From contig JABSSL010000025.1 in assembly GCA_013214355.1 (NCBI GenBank), positions 1-58,936 of the forward strand: a DNA stretch of 58,936 bases, in the 5' to 3' direction. The notes under the pieces were generated by a model that worked only from the letters and a program-made list of their open reading frames with translations, was not told where the DNA came from and made no database searches. Source of the DNA: Saprospiraceae bacterium (GTDB lineage: Bacteria; Bacteroidota; Bacteroidia; Chitinophagales; Saprospiraceae). Below are positions 9,000 through 16,738 of this stretch, in pieces; position 1 is the first letter of the stretch; each line of letters opens with the position of its first letter. A program made the translations under genes and the position numbers.

Positions 9000-11672
9000 T
9001 TATTCATCCCGCAGCGCATGCACGGGATTAGCTAAGGCAGCCCTGACACTTTGGGCGCTAACCGAAAAGAAAGCGATACTCAAAGCCAGTACACCGGCCA
9101 AGGCAAAGATCCACCATTGAATATCAATTCGGTAGGCAAAGTCCGCTAGCCATTCTTTCATGAAATACCAAGCCAGTGGGGAAGCGATTAACAAGGCAAT
9201 GAAAACAAGTTGAAGAAAGTCCTTTGAAAGTAGTCCTACGATGCCTTCTACACTTGCTCCCAGTACTTTGCGAATACCAATCTCCTTCTGACGGCGCTCA
9301 GCCGCATAGGTAGCTAAGCCAAAGGCTCCCATACAGGCGATAAAGATGGCCAACAAGGTGAACACCCAGAAGATCTTACTTAGCTTCTGCTCCGCCACAT
9401 ACATGGCTCCAAAGCTGGCATCTACGAATTGGTAATCGATGGGATAGCCAGAATCAAAACTATCCCAAACCTTTTCCACTCCAGCCAGCGTTTCACTCAT
9501 GTTTTGTCCGTCTAACCTCAGCGCTACCTTCCAATAAGCCCCAGGGAAAATATGGAGGACACTGGTCTGCACCGCTTGATGAAAACTATTGTAGTGAAAG
9601 TCTTTTACTACTCCAATTACTCTTCCTTTTTTGAGGGTATCTCCTTGTACCCACATTTCCCATTCTAGTGGCTTACCGATTGCTTCTTCCGGTGTGTCTG
9701 CAATGCCCAGGGTATGAACAGCCGTTTCATTGATGATAAATCCCTCATCCGCATCTGTACTGATGTCTTTATTAAAATCTCGCCCAGCAATCACCTCCAT
9801 ACCCATCGTTTTGATGTAATCATGGTCAATGGTAAAAATGCGGGCGGGCAAAGTTTGTCGTTCCTCCCCTGGTACAATGATATTGTCTCCGGAAACGATA
9901 TCGCCAGGTATGCCAAAGCCGATCGTAGTCGATACAACACCAGGAACCTTGGAAAACTCTTCTCTCAACACATCTTGTTTGCTGAACAAACTTCCCCTCA
10001 TCGGGAAATGAATCAACTGCTCCTTCTCAAAACCGAGATCTTGCTTGTTCAAAAACTGAACTTGCTGAAAGACGATCAGTACGCAAATGATGAGTAAAGT
10101 CGAAACCGTAAATTGTACTACGATCAAGCCTTTTCTTAACCATTCCTGACCCGAACCGGGACGAAACTGCATATTTTTCAAGGCTTGCAAAGGTCTAAAA
10201 CCGGAAAGTACCATAGCTGGGTACGCCCCGGCTAGCAAGCCCGTAGCTAGGCAAAGGGCCAGCAATAAGGCAATCACTGATATATTGGTGTAGATCGGAA
10301 AGCTGATCTGCTTCCCCGCGAAATCATTCAGGTAAGGTAGGATCAAACGGGCTAGGTTGGCGGCCAATACCATAGCTATTACCACCACTAGGATAGCTTC
10401 GCTGAAGAACTGCATCGCTAATTGCCCTCTTCTCGCCCCTGCCGTTTTGCGAATACCCACCTCTTTAAATCGGCGAATAGCCTTTGCCGTGGTCAAGTTG
10501 ATAAAGTTGATGCAGGCAATGAAGAGTAAGAAGAAACCAACATAAGCTAAACCGGTGACGTAGCGATGATTCCCAGCGACGATTTTATCATTGCGAAGCT
10601 GAACGGAATGCAGATGAATAGCCGTTAGTGGCTGCAGGGCAAGGTAGTAGTGAAAGCCCATTTTCTTCGTCACTGGATGTGCATATTCCTCTACAAAATT
10701 CGTTAGCTTGGCTTCAAATTGCTCAACGGAGGTTCCTTCCTTGAATTGCACATAATTGTAAAAATCCTGCCACACCCAACTTTGGATTCGCTCCTTCGAC
10801 ACGTCGGCCAAGAGATCTTCAAAGGAGAACAGAAAATCAAACTTCAAGTGAAAATGTCGAGATAAGGGCTGCAGTACCCCTGTTACTGTGATCTCATTAT
10901 TATTTATCTGCATAGTTTTCCCAACGGGATTCTCTTCTCCAAAATATTTGTTCGCCAGGGAAGTAGACAATACTACCGTATTCGGCTTTTCTAGGGCCGT
11001 AGCGGGATCTCCATGCAGTAGAGGAAGTTCAAATAGATCAAAAATGGCTCGCTCTGCAAAAAAACCATCCTCCTCCAAAAAGCTATCTTCTCCATTGTCA
11101 AACAGCATCTTTTGTCGGATCTGAAAGAGTCGCAGCGTTTGTTCTACTTCCGGAAAATCCTGTTTGAAGGTGGGGCCTACGGCTGGAGAGGTAGAAGCAT
11201 ATCCGCTCTCGCCATCCCCACTAGTTCGATCGGCAATAACTCTAAAAATGCGGTCATTGTTGGGGTGATATTGGTCAAATTTCCATTCGTCCCAAACAAA
11301 TAAACCAATTAGCAAAAAACCCGTCAATCCGACGGTTAATCCCATCAGGTTGATGGCGGTGTTCTCCTTGTACCGCCATAGATTTCGGATGGCGATCTTC
11401 AGATAATTCTTAAACATAGTCAGGTGATTTTGGTAGAAAGGAGCAGAGCGAAAACCCAGGCTCCTTGCCTTTTCAAAAGTGGTCGGATTAAAAAATCGAA
11501 TACTATCTATAATGTAATGTCGGCGAGCAAAGCGAATGCCTTTAGCATCAAGATTACGCTCAAAGGCTTCCATTAAATCCCCTTCGATTTCCTCCAGTAA
11601 TGCTGAAGGGCAATACCAGCGCAGCCAGCGTTGGGCCCATTTCGGAGGATTGGGATAAGATTTATTTTTCAT
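9000..11672 (-). CDS. FtsX/MacB-like ABC transporter permease with permease-prefix domain
   Basis: An 890-residue inner-membrane permease. The first ~90 residues (PPKWAQRWLRWYCPS, then LLEEIEGDLMEAFE) match the soluble permease prefix domain type 2. Next come TM1 near 110-130 (AINLMGLTVGLTGFLLIGLF), a large periplasmic MacB-type domain, three TM helices near 380-490, a second periplasmic domain, and the last three TM helices, ending in the FtsX motif RQKEIGIRKVLGAS. No ATPase domain is present, so it needs a separate nucleotide-binding subunit or works as a mechanotransmitting/signalling permease. It lies 26 bp downstream of a PadR regulator gene in the same direction, a pairing known for this prefix-domain family. 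Confidence 0.9.
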   Translation of the reverse strand: MKNKSYPNPPKWAQRWLRWYCPSALLEEIEGDLMEAFERNLDAKGIRFARRHYIIDSIRFFNPTTFEKARSLGFRSAPFYQNHLTMFKNYLKIAIRNLWRYKENTAINLMGLTVGLTGFLLIGLFVWDEWKFDQYHPNNDRIFRVIADRTSGDGESGYASTSPAVGPTFKQDFPEVEQTLRLFQIRQKMLFDNGEDSFLEEDGFFAERAIFDLFELPLLHGDPATALEKPNTVVLSTSLANKYFGEENPVGKTMQINNNEITVTGVLQPLSRHFHLKFDFLFSFEDLLADVSKERIQSWVWQDFYNYVQFKEGTSVEQFEAKLTNFVEEYAHPVTKKMGFHYYLALQPLTAIHLHSVQLRNDKIVAGNHRYVTGLAYVGFFLLFIACINFINLTTAKAIRRFKEVGIRKTAGARRGQLAMQFFSEAILVVVIAMVLAANLARLILPYLNDFAGKQISFPIYTNISVIALLLALCLATGLLAGAYPAMVLSGFRPLQALKNMQFRPGSGQEWLRKGLIVVQFTVSTLLIICVLIVFQQVQFLNKQDLGFEKEQLIHFPMRGSLFSKQDVLREEFSKVPGVVSTTIGFGIPGDIVSGDNIIVPGEERQTLPARIFTIDHDYIKTMGMEVIAGRDFNKDISTDADEGFIINETAVHTLGIADTPEEAIGKPLEWEMWVQGDTLKKGRVIGVVKDFHYNSFHQAVQTSVLHIFPGAYWKVALRLDGQNMSETLAGVEKVWDSFDSGYPIDYQFVDASFGAMYVAEQKLSKIFWVFTLLAIFIACMGAFGLATYAAERRQKEIGIRKVLGASVEGIVGLLSKDFLQLVFIALLIASPLAWYFMKEWLADFAYRIDIQWWIFALAGVLALSIAFFSVSAQSVRAALANPVHALRDE

Positions 11673-11698
11673 AACATCGGGTTAATCCTACGTCAAAG

Positions 11699-12010
11699 CT
11701 AGTGAATCATATCCCATAGGTTGTTTCGCATGATTCTTACTTGATCTAGGGCTGATTTTCCAGCTGCGGTGATTTGATAAATTCGCTTACGACGACCTCC
11801 CCTGGTTTGTGTGGAGCCAGATAGTTCTGAACGTACAAAGCCTTTCTTTTCTAAGCGATAAAGCGAGGAGTGTACCGGGCTCAAGGACACCTTACGGCCC
11901 GTTTGCTTCTCGATCTCTTCTGCCACCGTCACACCGTAAGCTTGATCTACGAGTACGCCTACGATCAATAGGACCAACTCTTCAAACTCCCCCAAATGCG
12001 TTCCTTTCAT
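11699..12010 (-). CDS. PadR-family transcriptional regulator
   Basis: A 103-residue winged-helix protein covering only the PadR DNA-binding core, with the family phrases FEELVLLIVG, AYGVTVAEEIE, SLYRLEKKGFV and GGRRKRIYQIT. The short C-terminus suggests dimerisation through one helix (PadR-s2 type). It is the first gene of an apparent two-gene unit with the MacB-like permease and probably represses that unit in response to a small molecule or membrane stress. The ligand is unknown. Confidence 0.92.
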   Translation of the reverse strand: MKGTHLGEFEELVLLIVGVLVDQAYGVTVAEEIEKQTGRKVSLSPVHSSLYRLEKKGFVRSELSGSTQTRGGRRKRIYQITAAGKSALDQVRIMRNNLWDMIH

Positions 12011-12031
12011 GCTATTGTATTAGTTCTCTGA

Positions 12032-12062
12032 CAATTTATTTCCTACCTAAATGTAAAACAAA
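12032..12062 (-). promoter_or_regulatory. Candidate Bacteroidota sigma-ABfr promoter for padR/permease
   Basis: On the minus strand, TTTG (12062-12059) is followed after 20 bp by TAAATTG (12038-12032), close to the published Bacteroidota pattern TTTG-N19-TAnnTTTG. It is 22 bp upstream of the PadR start codon. One base is missing from the -7 element, so this is a plausible but unproven promoter. Confidence 0.35.
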
Positions 12063-12080
12063 TAATCGAGAATTAAAATT

Positions 12081-12136
12081 TTCTCCTCTTCCCACCATCT
12101 ACCTACTACCCTACTACCGAATTTTCCCACTTCACT
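12081..12136. repeat. Degenerate heptamer repeat
   Basis: On the minus strand eight consecutive 7-bp units can be read in phase: AGTGAAG, TGGGAAA, ATTCGGT, AGTAGGG, TAGTAGG, TAGATGG, TGGGAAG, AGGAGAA. Units such as TGGGAAG resemble the array at 35463-35588. It lies between the PadR gene and the divergent orphan gene. The match is weak enough to be partly chance in a purine-rich strand. Confidence 0.35.
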
Positions 12137-12193
12137 CCAATAAACTGGCATCCTGAACACTTGTAGCACAAATTGTAGGTAAAGTAAAGTCTC

Positions 12194-12616
12194 ATGATCG
12201 ATTACTTCAAACTAGTCAACTATCGATTCGAACCCATACGGGAAAGTCTCACTAGCACTTACACTTACGAATGGACCACTACACTTATGCACTACCGGAT
12301 GCAGCGAACGGGAAGAATCAACGGGCAGAATGAGGGAACTTATCCGCTGCCAGAAAGAGCGCTAGATATTCTTCTTGACTTTTTGCTAAGTAATGATCTA
12401 CTCACAAGCAGGAACATTATACATGACCCTTATAATCATCCCTCTGGGTACCAAGGAGCAGATGGCTTAGATATCGAGATAGAATGCCAAATTGGGGGGA
12501 TATCCATTCAACAACATTACAGAGGAACATCCGTTCAGTTAGAAACCTACGCTGAGGCGCTCCATGAACTTTGGCGCTTGGTCGATGGTTTTGTTCCGCA
12601 AGCTCAGAACTCCTAA
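12194..12616 (+). CDS. Hypothetical cytoplasmic protein
   Basis: A 140-residue protein that I do not recognise. There is no signal peptide or membrane segment. It has a slightly acidic mixed alpha/beta composition with conserved-looking aromatic stretches (YTYEWTTTLMHYRM near residues 23-36; GLDIEIECQIGG near 90-101). The frame is free of stops and is the longest across the region. It is followed after 64 bp by an AraC regulator gene on the same strand. Confidence reflects the likelihood of it being a real gene, not a function. Confidence 0.6.
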   Translation: MIDYFKLVNYRFEPIRESLTSTYTYEWTTTLMHYRMQRTGRINGQNEGTYPLPERALDILLDFLLSNDLLTSRNIIHDPYNHPSGYQGADGLDIEIECQIGGISIQQHYRGTSVQLETYAEALHELWRLVDGFVPQAQNS

Positions 12617-12680
12617 TTCTGATCTACCATTCTTTTCCATCTCTGGACGTAAGCATACACAGATTTATGTACTATTGTGA

Positions 12681-13811
12681 ATGACATTTGAGATTTCACC
12701 CATTCAACTGTTCACCGTCTGTTCGGTGATCAATGGATTTGTGTTTGCCTTTTTACTTTTTGAAAAGAAGGAAAACCAACAGGCGAATCGATTTCTCTCC
12801 TTAACTATTCTTACTACCTGTCTGACTTTCACTCCCTTTATTTTAGATGCATCCATCTGGAATACTTATGAATGGCTAGCTTGGCTTCCCTTTTCTTTGT
12901 CGTATTGGATCGGCCCTGCTTTTTATTTCTACATCAAAACACTCACAGAAAGTCCAAACACATTTCGGCGGAAGGATCTTTGGCATTTTTCACCTATCGT
13001 CCTTAATTATATCCATAGTATCTATCATACCATCTTTATTCATATCAACCCCTGGCCATGGTTTCATCATGTTGCTGAATGGCTAGAATCGGCGGCCATT
13101 CTATCGGTTTTAATTTATCTATTTCTTTCTTTCCAGCTGGTCAGAGCCTATCAGCGTTCTCTACTGAACAAGGTTTCTTATACCGAAAGCATTGATCTAA
13201 GATGGGTAACTCAATTCATTTTCGTCATTGCAGCCTCCTGCATCTTGATAGTGGCTTTTCTGATCGCAAGTCTGCTGGCGGGAGGGAAATACACCTTGCA
13301 AGACTGGGATGATCCCCGAGCTTTCACCTTACTGCTTTATGCTGGAGTACTCTATTGGTTAAGTATCAGCGGATTCAAACAAGCGCAGACGCATCGTATA
13401 CTTGAGCAAGAGGAATCCACTGAACAGGATCTCAGCGAACACTCCGCAGTGATCCGAAAATTAAATACGGCCCTCCGAGATCACCATCTTTACCGAAACC
13501 CTCAACTCTCTCTCGCTGATCTTAGCAGGTTTGTCAATATTTCGGGACGAGCTATTTCCAATACCATTAATCAAGAGCTAGGAAAGAACTTTTTCCAATT
13601 CATTAATGAGTACCGCGTGGAGGAAGTAAAGGAACGACTTAAAGACCCAAAACAGGCACACCTGAAGATCCTCAGCCTAGCCTTCGATGCCGGCTTCAAC
13701 TCTAAAGCAAGTTTCAATCGCGTCTTCAAAGCCTATACCGGACAAACACCCCAGTCCTACAAATCAAATGCATGGACAGATCCCTCACCTGAAGATAAAA
13801 CAGAAATTTAA
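12681..13811 (+). CDS. AraC-family regulator with N-terminal membrane sensor
   Basis: A 376-residue protein. Residues 1-250 carry about seven hydrophobic helices, a layout common to Bacteroidota AraC proteins that sense through the membrane. Residues ~275-370 form the double helix-turn-helix AraC domain, with LSLADLSRFVNISGRAISNTIN as the first HTH and ILSLAFDAGFNSKASFNRVFK as the second, ending in TGQTPQSYK. It is likely an activator or repressor of nearby genes. The closest candidates are the duplicated DUF1579-like genes 90 bp downstream, which carry AraC-style direct repeats in their upstream region. Confidence 0.9.
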   Translation: MTFEISPIQLFTVCSVINGFVFAFLLFEKKENQQANRFLSLTILTTCLTFTPFILDASIWNTYEWLAWLPFSLSYWIGPAFYFYIKTLTESPNTFRRKDLWHFSPIVLNYIHSIYHTIFIHINPWPWFHHVAEWLESAAILSVLIYLFLSFQLVRAYQRSLLNKVSYTESIDLRWVTQFIFVIAASCILIVAFLIASLLAGGKYTLQDWDDPRAFTLLLYAGVLYWLSISGFKQAQTHRILEQEESTEQDLSEHSAVIRKLNTALRDHHLYRNPQLSLADLSRFVNISGRAISNTINQELGKNFFQFINEYRVEEVKERLKDPKQAHLKILSLAFDAGFNSKASFNRVFKAYTGQTPQSYKSNAWTDPSPEDKTEI

Positions 13812-13828
13812 TGGTCCGTTACCGTTTC

Positions 13829-13857
13829 TGAGACCTCGATACTGGTATTGAGACCTC
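13829..13857 (+). promoter_or_regulatory. Direct repeat pair, candidate AraC operator
   Basis: TGAGACCTC occurs at 13829-13837 and again at 13849-13857. The 20-bp period is nearly two helical turns, so both copies face the same side of the DNA, as usual for AraC-family dimers. It lies between the AraC regulator stop codon and the next gene, 45-73 bp before its ATG. Confidence 0.45.
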
Positions 13858-13874
13858 ATCAATTTGCTCCTTTC

Positions 13875-13898
13875 CTAATTTGAAAAAAATCAAATTAG
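13875..13898 (+). promoter_or_regulatory. Perfect 8-bp inverted repeat just before the start codon
   Basis: CTAATTTG (13875-13882) and CAAATTAG (13891-13898) flank AAAAAAAT, three bases before ATG 13902. In RNA it would form a small AU-rich hairpin over the ribosome landing site. In DNA it could be an operator half-site pair. Confidence 0.4.
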
Positions 13899-13901
13899 CT
13901 T

Positions 13902-14420
13902 ATGAGTAAGACCATCATCACGACGCTTTTCATGATCGCAGCTATCAGCTGCTCAAGTCAATCGATCAAAGACCTTGATTTTCTAATTGGAACCTGGCAA
14001 GTCGAAGAAACCATCTTACCCGGTAGGGACAATGAGTACCAGGAAAAGGGCACTCGGACTTGCGAATATTACCTCGATGGAAGTTTCATAAAGTGCGAAG
14101 CTTCGACCGTCGTATCCCGTAACGGGAGGAAACGATCCTACGCCTACTACATTAATTATGACAAAAAGGAGGATTGCTTTTGGGCAACAAACTTTGCCAG
14201 TGACTTCCCCTTGCATGGTCTACACCAGTGGTTTCTGGACAAAGAAAATCAGCAGATCATCGGGATCACCCCCCGAAATGTAAACAAAGACCGCTTCTTT
14301 AGGCATACGATTTCCTATGCCAATCGAGATCAAATTATTTGGGAAGGCTGGTCCAGTAAATTTAGAGCCTCTGACAAGGCCTGGCAACACATTTTTCGAG
14401 ACGTAGCTACAAAGCAATAA
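13902..14420 (+). CDS. DUF1579-like exported protein, tandem copy 1
   Basis: A 172-residue protein with an N-terminal hydrophobic export segment ending in ISCSSQS; Cys17 could be lipidated, although the lipobox is not canonical. The mature part (KDLDFLIGTWQVEET, then GTRTCEYYLDGSFIKCEAS) resembles the DUF1579/lipocalin-like family, small beta-barrel proteins of unknown role. The next gene, 2 bp downstream, is a clear duplicate. The pair sits behind an AraC regulator and its putative operator. Confidence 0.75.
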   Translation: MSKTIITTLFMIAAISCSSQSIKDLDFLIGTWQVEETILPGRDNEYQEKGTRTCEYYLDGSFIKCEASTVVSRNGRKRSYAYYINYDKKEDCFWATNFASDFPLHGLHQWFLDKENQQIIGITPRNVNKDRFFRHTISYANRDQIIWEGWSSKFRASDKAWQHIFRDVATKQ

Positions 14421-14422
14421 TC

Positions 14423-14938
14423 ATGAAGAAATACGTTATTTTAGTACTATTAGCCTGGGGAGGCGAGCTGGATGCTCAGTCGATCAAGGATCTAGATTTT
14501 CTAATTGGTGATTGGAAAATCAAGGAGACACTTTTCCCCAGAACGGATAAATCCTATACCGAAGAAGGTACACGTACTTGTGCCTATTATTTAGATGACA
14601 GCTTTATTAGATGTGAATCTTCTACAGTCTCCTCTAAAACGGGAAAGCAAAGATCCTACACTTACCTGATCAATTATGATCAAAAGGAAGAATGCTTCTG
14701 GGTGACCGCCTTATCCAATGACTTTCCCAAACACGACAAACAACAGTGGTTTTTGGATCCAGCAAACGAACAAATCCTTGCCATCATTCCAGAAAGCGTT
14801 TTCAAGGATCAATTTTTTCGTGCTACCATATCCTACAAAGATCCAAACAGGCTAATCTGGGATGGGTGGTACAGTAAATTTCGAGCGAAGCGGGAATGGA
14901 AATACATTATGAATGACGTAGCCACCAGACTACAATAG
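14423..14938 (+). CDS. DUF1579-like exported protein, tandem copy 2
   Basis: A 171-residue paralogue of the preceding gene, alignable along the whole mature length with one gap. The shared phrases are SIKDLDFLIG, EGTRTC-YYLD, RSYxYxINYD, CFW, QQWFLD and SKFRA. The signal peptide differs (ends GGELDAQS) and lacks the cysteine of copy 1, so copy 1 may be a lipoprotein while copy 2 is soluble in the periplasm. It is translationally linked to copy 1 (2-bp gap). Function unknown. Confidence 0.78.
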   Translation: MKKYVILVLLAWGGELDAQSIKDLDFLIGDWKIKETLFPRTDKSYTEEGTRTCAYYLDDSFIRCESSTVSSKTGKQRSYTYLINYDQKEECFWVTALSNDFPKHDKQQWFLDPANEQILAIIPESVFKDQFFRATISYKDPNRLIWDGWYSKFRAKREWKYIMNDVATRLQ

Positions 14939-14947
14939 GGCTTCCAA

Positions 14948-15355
14948 TTAATTTACCGAGGTAGTACTTTTCCTTGTGAGATAATAGAGCGCAACCCCCA
15001 TGGCTCCACCAATGAACAAATGGGCCAGGGTATTCAGGATAAAAATGGCATTCACATCCACCGTCCAGATGCTACGGATAACCAAGGCTTGTGGGATATA
15101 CATTAGCGCAGCAATCAGGACTCCAAACCGAAAGGCTCCGCCAATCGTATTGTGTTTGACCCTATAGTAGGGATAAAAATGTACCATTAAAGCTGCATAA
15201 ATTAGATGATTGAGTGTCAATAGGCCATAGTCCATCGTCTCTCTGCGGAAGGGTACTACATTCGGTGCATCCATTAGCATGTACCAAAGTGTCGTAAGCA
15301 CATTACTGACCAAGAACGCTACAATTGTGGCTAACAGAAAAGTTTTTGTCGGCAT
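14948..15355 (-). CDS. Small integral membrane protein, unknown function
   Basis: A 135-residue protein with four hydrophobic segments (about residues 4-24, 42-62, 73-95 and 105-128). I chose ATG 15355 (MPTKTFLL) rather than the upstream start of the open frame, because the first membrane helix begins there and the extra 27 residues look non-coding. It is not assigned to a named family. It is divergent from an AraC regulator with an Arabinose_bd-type domain, which may control it. Confidence 0.7.
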   Translation of the reverse strand: MPTKTFLLATIVAFLVSNVLTTLWYMLMDAPNVVPFRRETMDYGLLTLNHLIYAALMVHFYPYYRVKHNTIGGAFRFGVLIAALMYIPQALVIRSIWTVDVNAIFILNTLAHLFIGGAMGVALYYLTRKSTTSVN

Positions 15356-15400
15356 GGTTTCTATTTTGAGGGCAAGATAGCCGCCATTTGAACCAAAAAA

Positions 15401-15417
15401 TTGACATATTACGTCAA
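15401..15417. promoter_or_regulatory. Palindrome in the divergent AraC/membrane-protein region
   Basis: A perfect TTGAC-N7-GTCAA inverted repeat. It is flanked by two direct copies of GCAAGATNGCC at 15372-15382 and 15508-15518. Both features lie in the 181-bp gap between divergent genes, so they are plausible binding sites for the AraC protein encoded at 15537. Confidence 0.4.
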
Positions 15418-15536
15418 AATAATCTTTCTCCGGCAACTCTTAGCCCTAGTCTTTTGGCGCAATGGAATGGGACCGACAAGCGGAGTTTTGATGCTAAAAA
15501 AGAAATAGCAAGATTGCCAGGGCATAGAAGCGGCCT

Positions 15537-16565
15537 ATGTACTTTAACTCATTTTATGGTCATGACATTATCAACTTTGCGCTCGATAAGGGGGTAAAGG
15601 AAACTGAGTTTCTCCAAGAAAGAAAAGCCCTGAAACGAACCGCTGAGCAAGGACATCTATCCTATTCCTTCACCGCGAGCCTACTGGAGAAGGCCGTTTC
15701 CCTGAGCCAAGACCCACATTTTGGTTTACACCTAGGAGAATACTTTGACCTGAAGGCTACTGCAGCTGTTGATGATATCATGGATCGGGCCAGCACGATT
15801 GGAGAGGCCTTTTCCTTTGCGGCCCAGTTTAGTCGACTGATCAGTGATTCCATGGATTGTTGGCTCGAGGAGTTCCAAGATCAGTTCATGGTGGTATTCG
15901 AGTACAAAGCCGATTGGGCGTTACAAAATGGTGTGGCGGTGCAGCACAATTTAGATACGGCTTTGGTCTGCGCATGTAAGTCTCTACAACGGCTTAGTCT
16001 GCAACGGCATTTACCTGTTTTGGTTCAACTACCCTACCCTCGCCCCCGTCAGATCAATGAATACTATAGGATATTCAATTGTCGAGTAGAATATCGATCC
16101 AAGAGGGCTACGATTACCTTTCATCGTCGGCTACTTGATCATCCCACCGTTAAAGGAAGTCCAGATCTCTTGAATACGCTTCTAGTCAATGCTCGCTCTT
16201 CTATTGCGAACTTACCCGCCAGCCCCTCACTCACAAACCAGGTGAAGAAATTAATCCTAAAACAGATCCAAGAAGATCGCTTTCCTAAGATCATCGACCT
16301 AGCTAGTAAGTTGGGCATGGGACATCGCAGCTTACAGCGGCATCTGAAGCGGGAAGGTACTCAGTTTGGAAAGCTAGTAACTGACATAAAGATGGAATTG
16401 GCTTCCAAGCACCTAGTAGAAAATCAGCAATCCATCGAAGAAGTTGCCTATCTATTAGGCTATTCAGAAGCCAGTTCCTTTGTGCGGGCTTTCAAGCAGT
16501 GGAAGGGCATCACACCGGGGAAATTCCTCCGACAATCCATTCCATCTCAGCAGTTTCTCAAGTAG
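15537..16565 (+). CDS. AraC-family regulator with Arabinose_bd-type N-terminus
   Basis: A 342-residue soluble regulator. Residues ~20-205 match the effector-binding domain of the OruR/PchR-like AraC group (LSYSFTASLLEKAV; DPHFGLHLGEYFDLKATAAV; GEAFSFAAQF). Residues ~245-335 are the DNA-binding AraC domain, with IIDLASKLGMGHRSLQRHLKR and SIEEVAYLLGYSEASSFVRAF, ending WKGITPGKF. In this group the effector is often a small organic acid or lipid. It is divergent from the membrane protein gene at 14948-15355, its most likely target. Confidence 0.9.
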   Translation: MYFNSFYGHDIINFALDKGVKETEFLQERKALKRTAEQGHLSYSFTASLLEKAVSLSQDPHFGLHLGEYFDLKATAAVDDIMDRASTIGEAFSFAAQFSRLISDSMDCWLEEFQDQFMVVFEYKADWALQNGVAVQHNLDTALVCACKSLQRLSLQRHLPVLVQLPYPRPRQINEYYRIFNCRVEYRSKRATITFHRRLLDHPTVKGSPDLLNTLLVNARSSIANLPASPSLTNQVKKLILKQIQEDRFPKIIDLASKLGMGHRSLQRHLKREGTQFGKLVTDIKMELASKHLVENQQSIEEVAYLLGYSEASSFVRAFKQWKGITPGKFLRQSIPSQQFLK

Positions 16566-16612
16566 ATTACTTCCGTAAATTCGACTACCTATATCCGCGT
16601 GCTTGGACGCTT

Positions 16613-16679
16613 TGGAAGTGGGAAGTGCGCATGAAGAAGTCTTTTCCGATTTCGCACCTCCAATTTTCTACTTTCAAAC
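16613..16679. repeat. Short heptamer-type repeat with inverted halves
   Basis: TGGAAGT and GGGAAGT (16613-16626) are followed by GCGC and a reversed half containing CGCACCTCC and CTACTTTC. GTGCG/CGCAC can pair across about 23 bp. On the minus strand the right half reads as GGAAGTG-like heptamers (CGAAATC, GGAAAAG). It resembles a reduced version of the array at 35463-35623, and like it lies just after a plus-strand gene. Confidence 0.4.
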
Positions 16680-16738
16680 CAGGAGACAAAACTCATGAAT
16701 AGGTAGGCCCCTACCGGAGAAATTACTGGACCCTATCG

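Noticed and set aside
9000-11672. The MacB-like permease as part of a complete ABC exporter
   Set aside because: No ATPase or membrane-fusion protein gene is adjacent. Only a PadR regulator is linked, so a complete exporter cannot be claimed.
11809-12156. A 115-codon plus-strand open frame opposite padR
   Set aside because: Antisense to the PadR gene and continues into low-complexity heptamer DNA.
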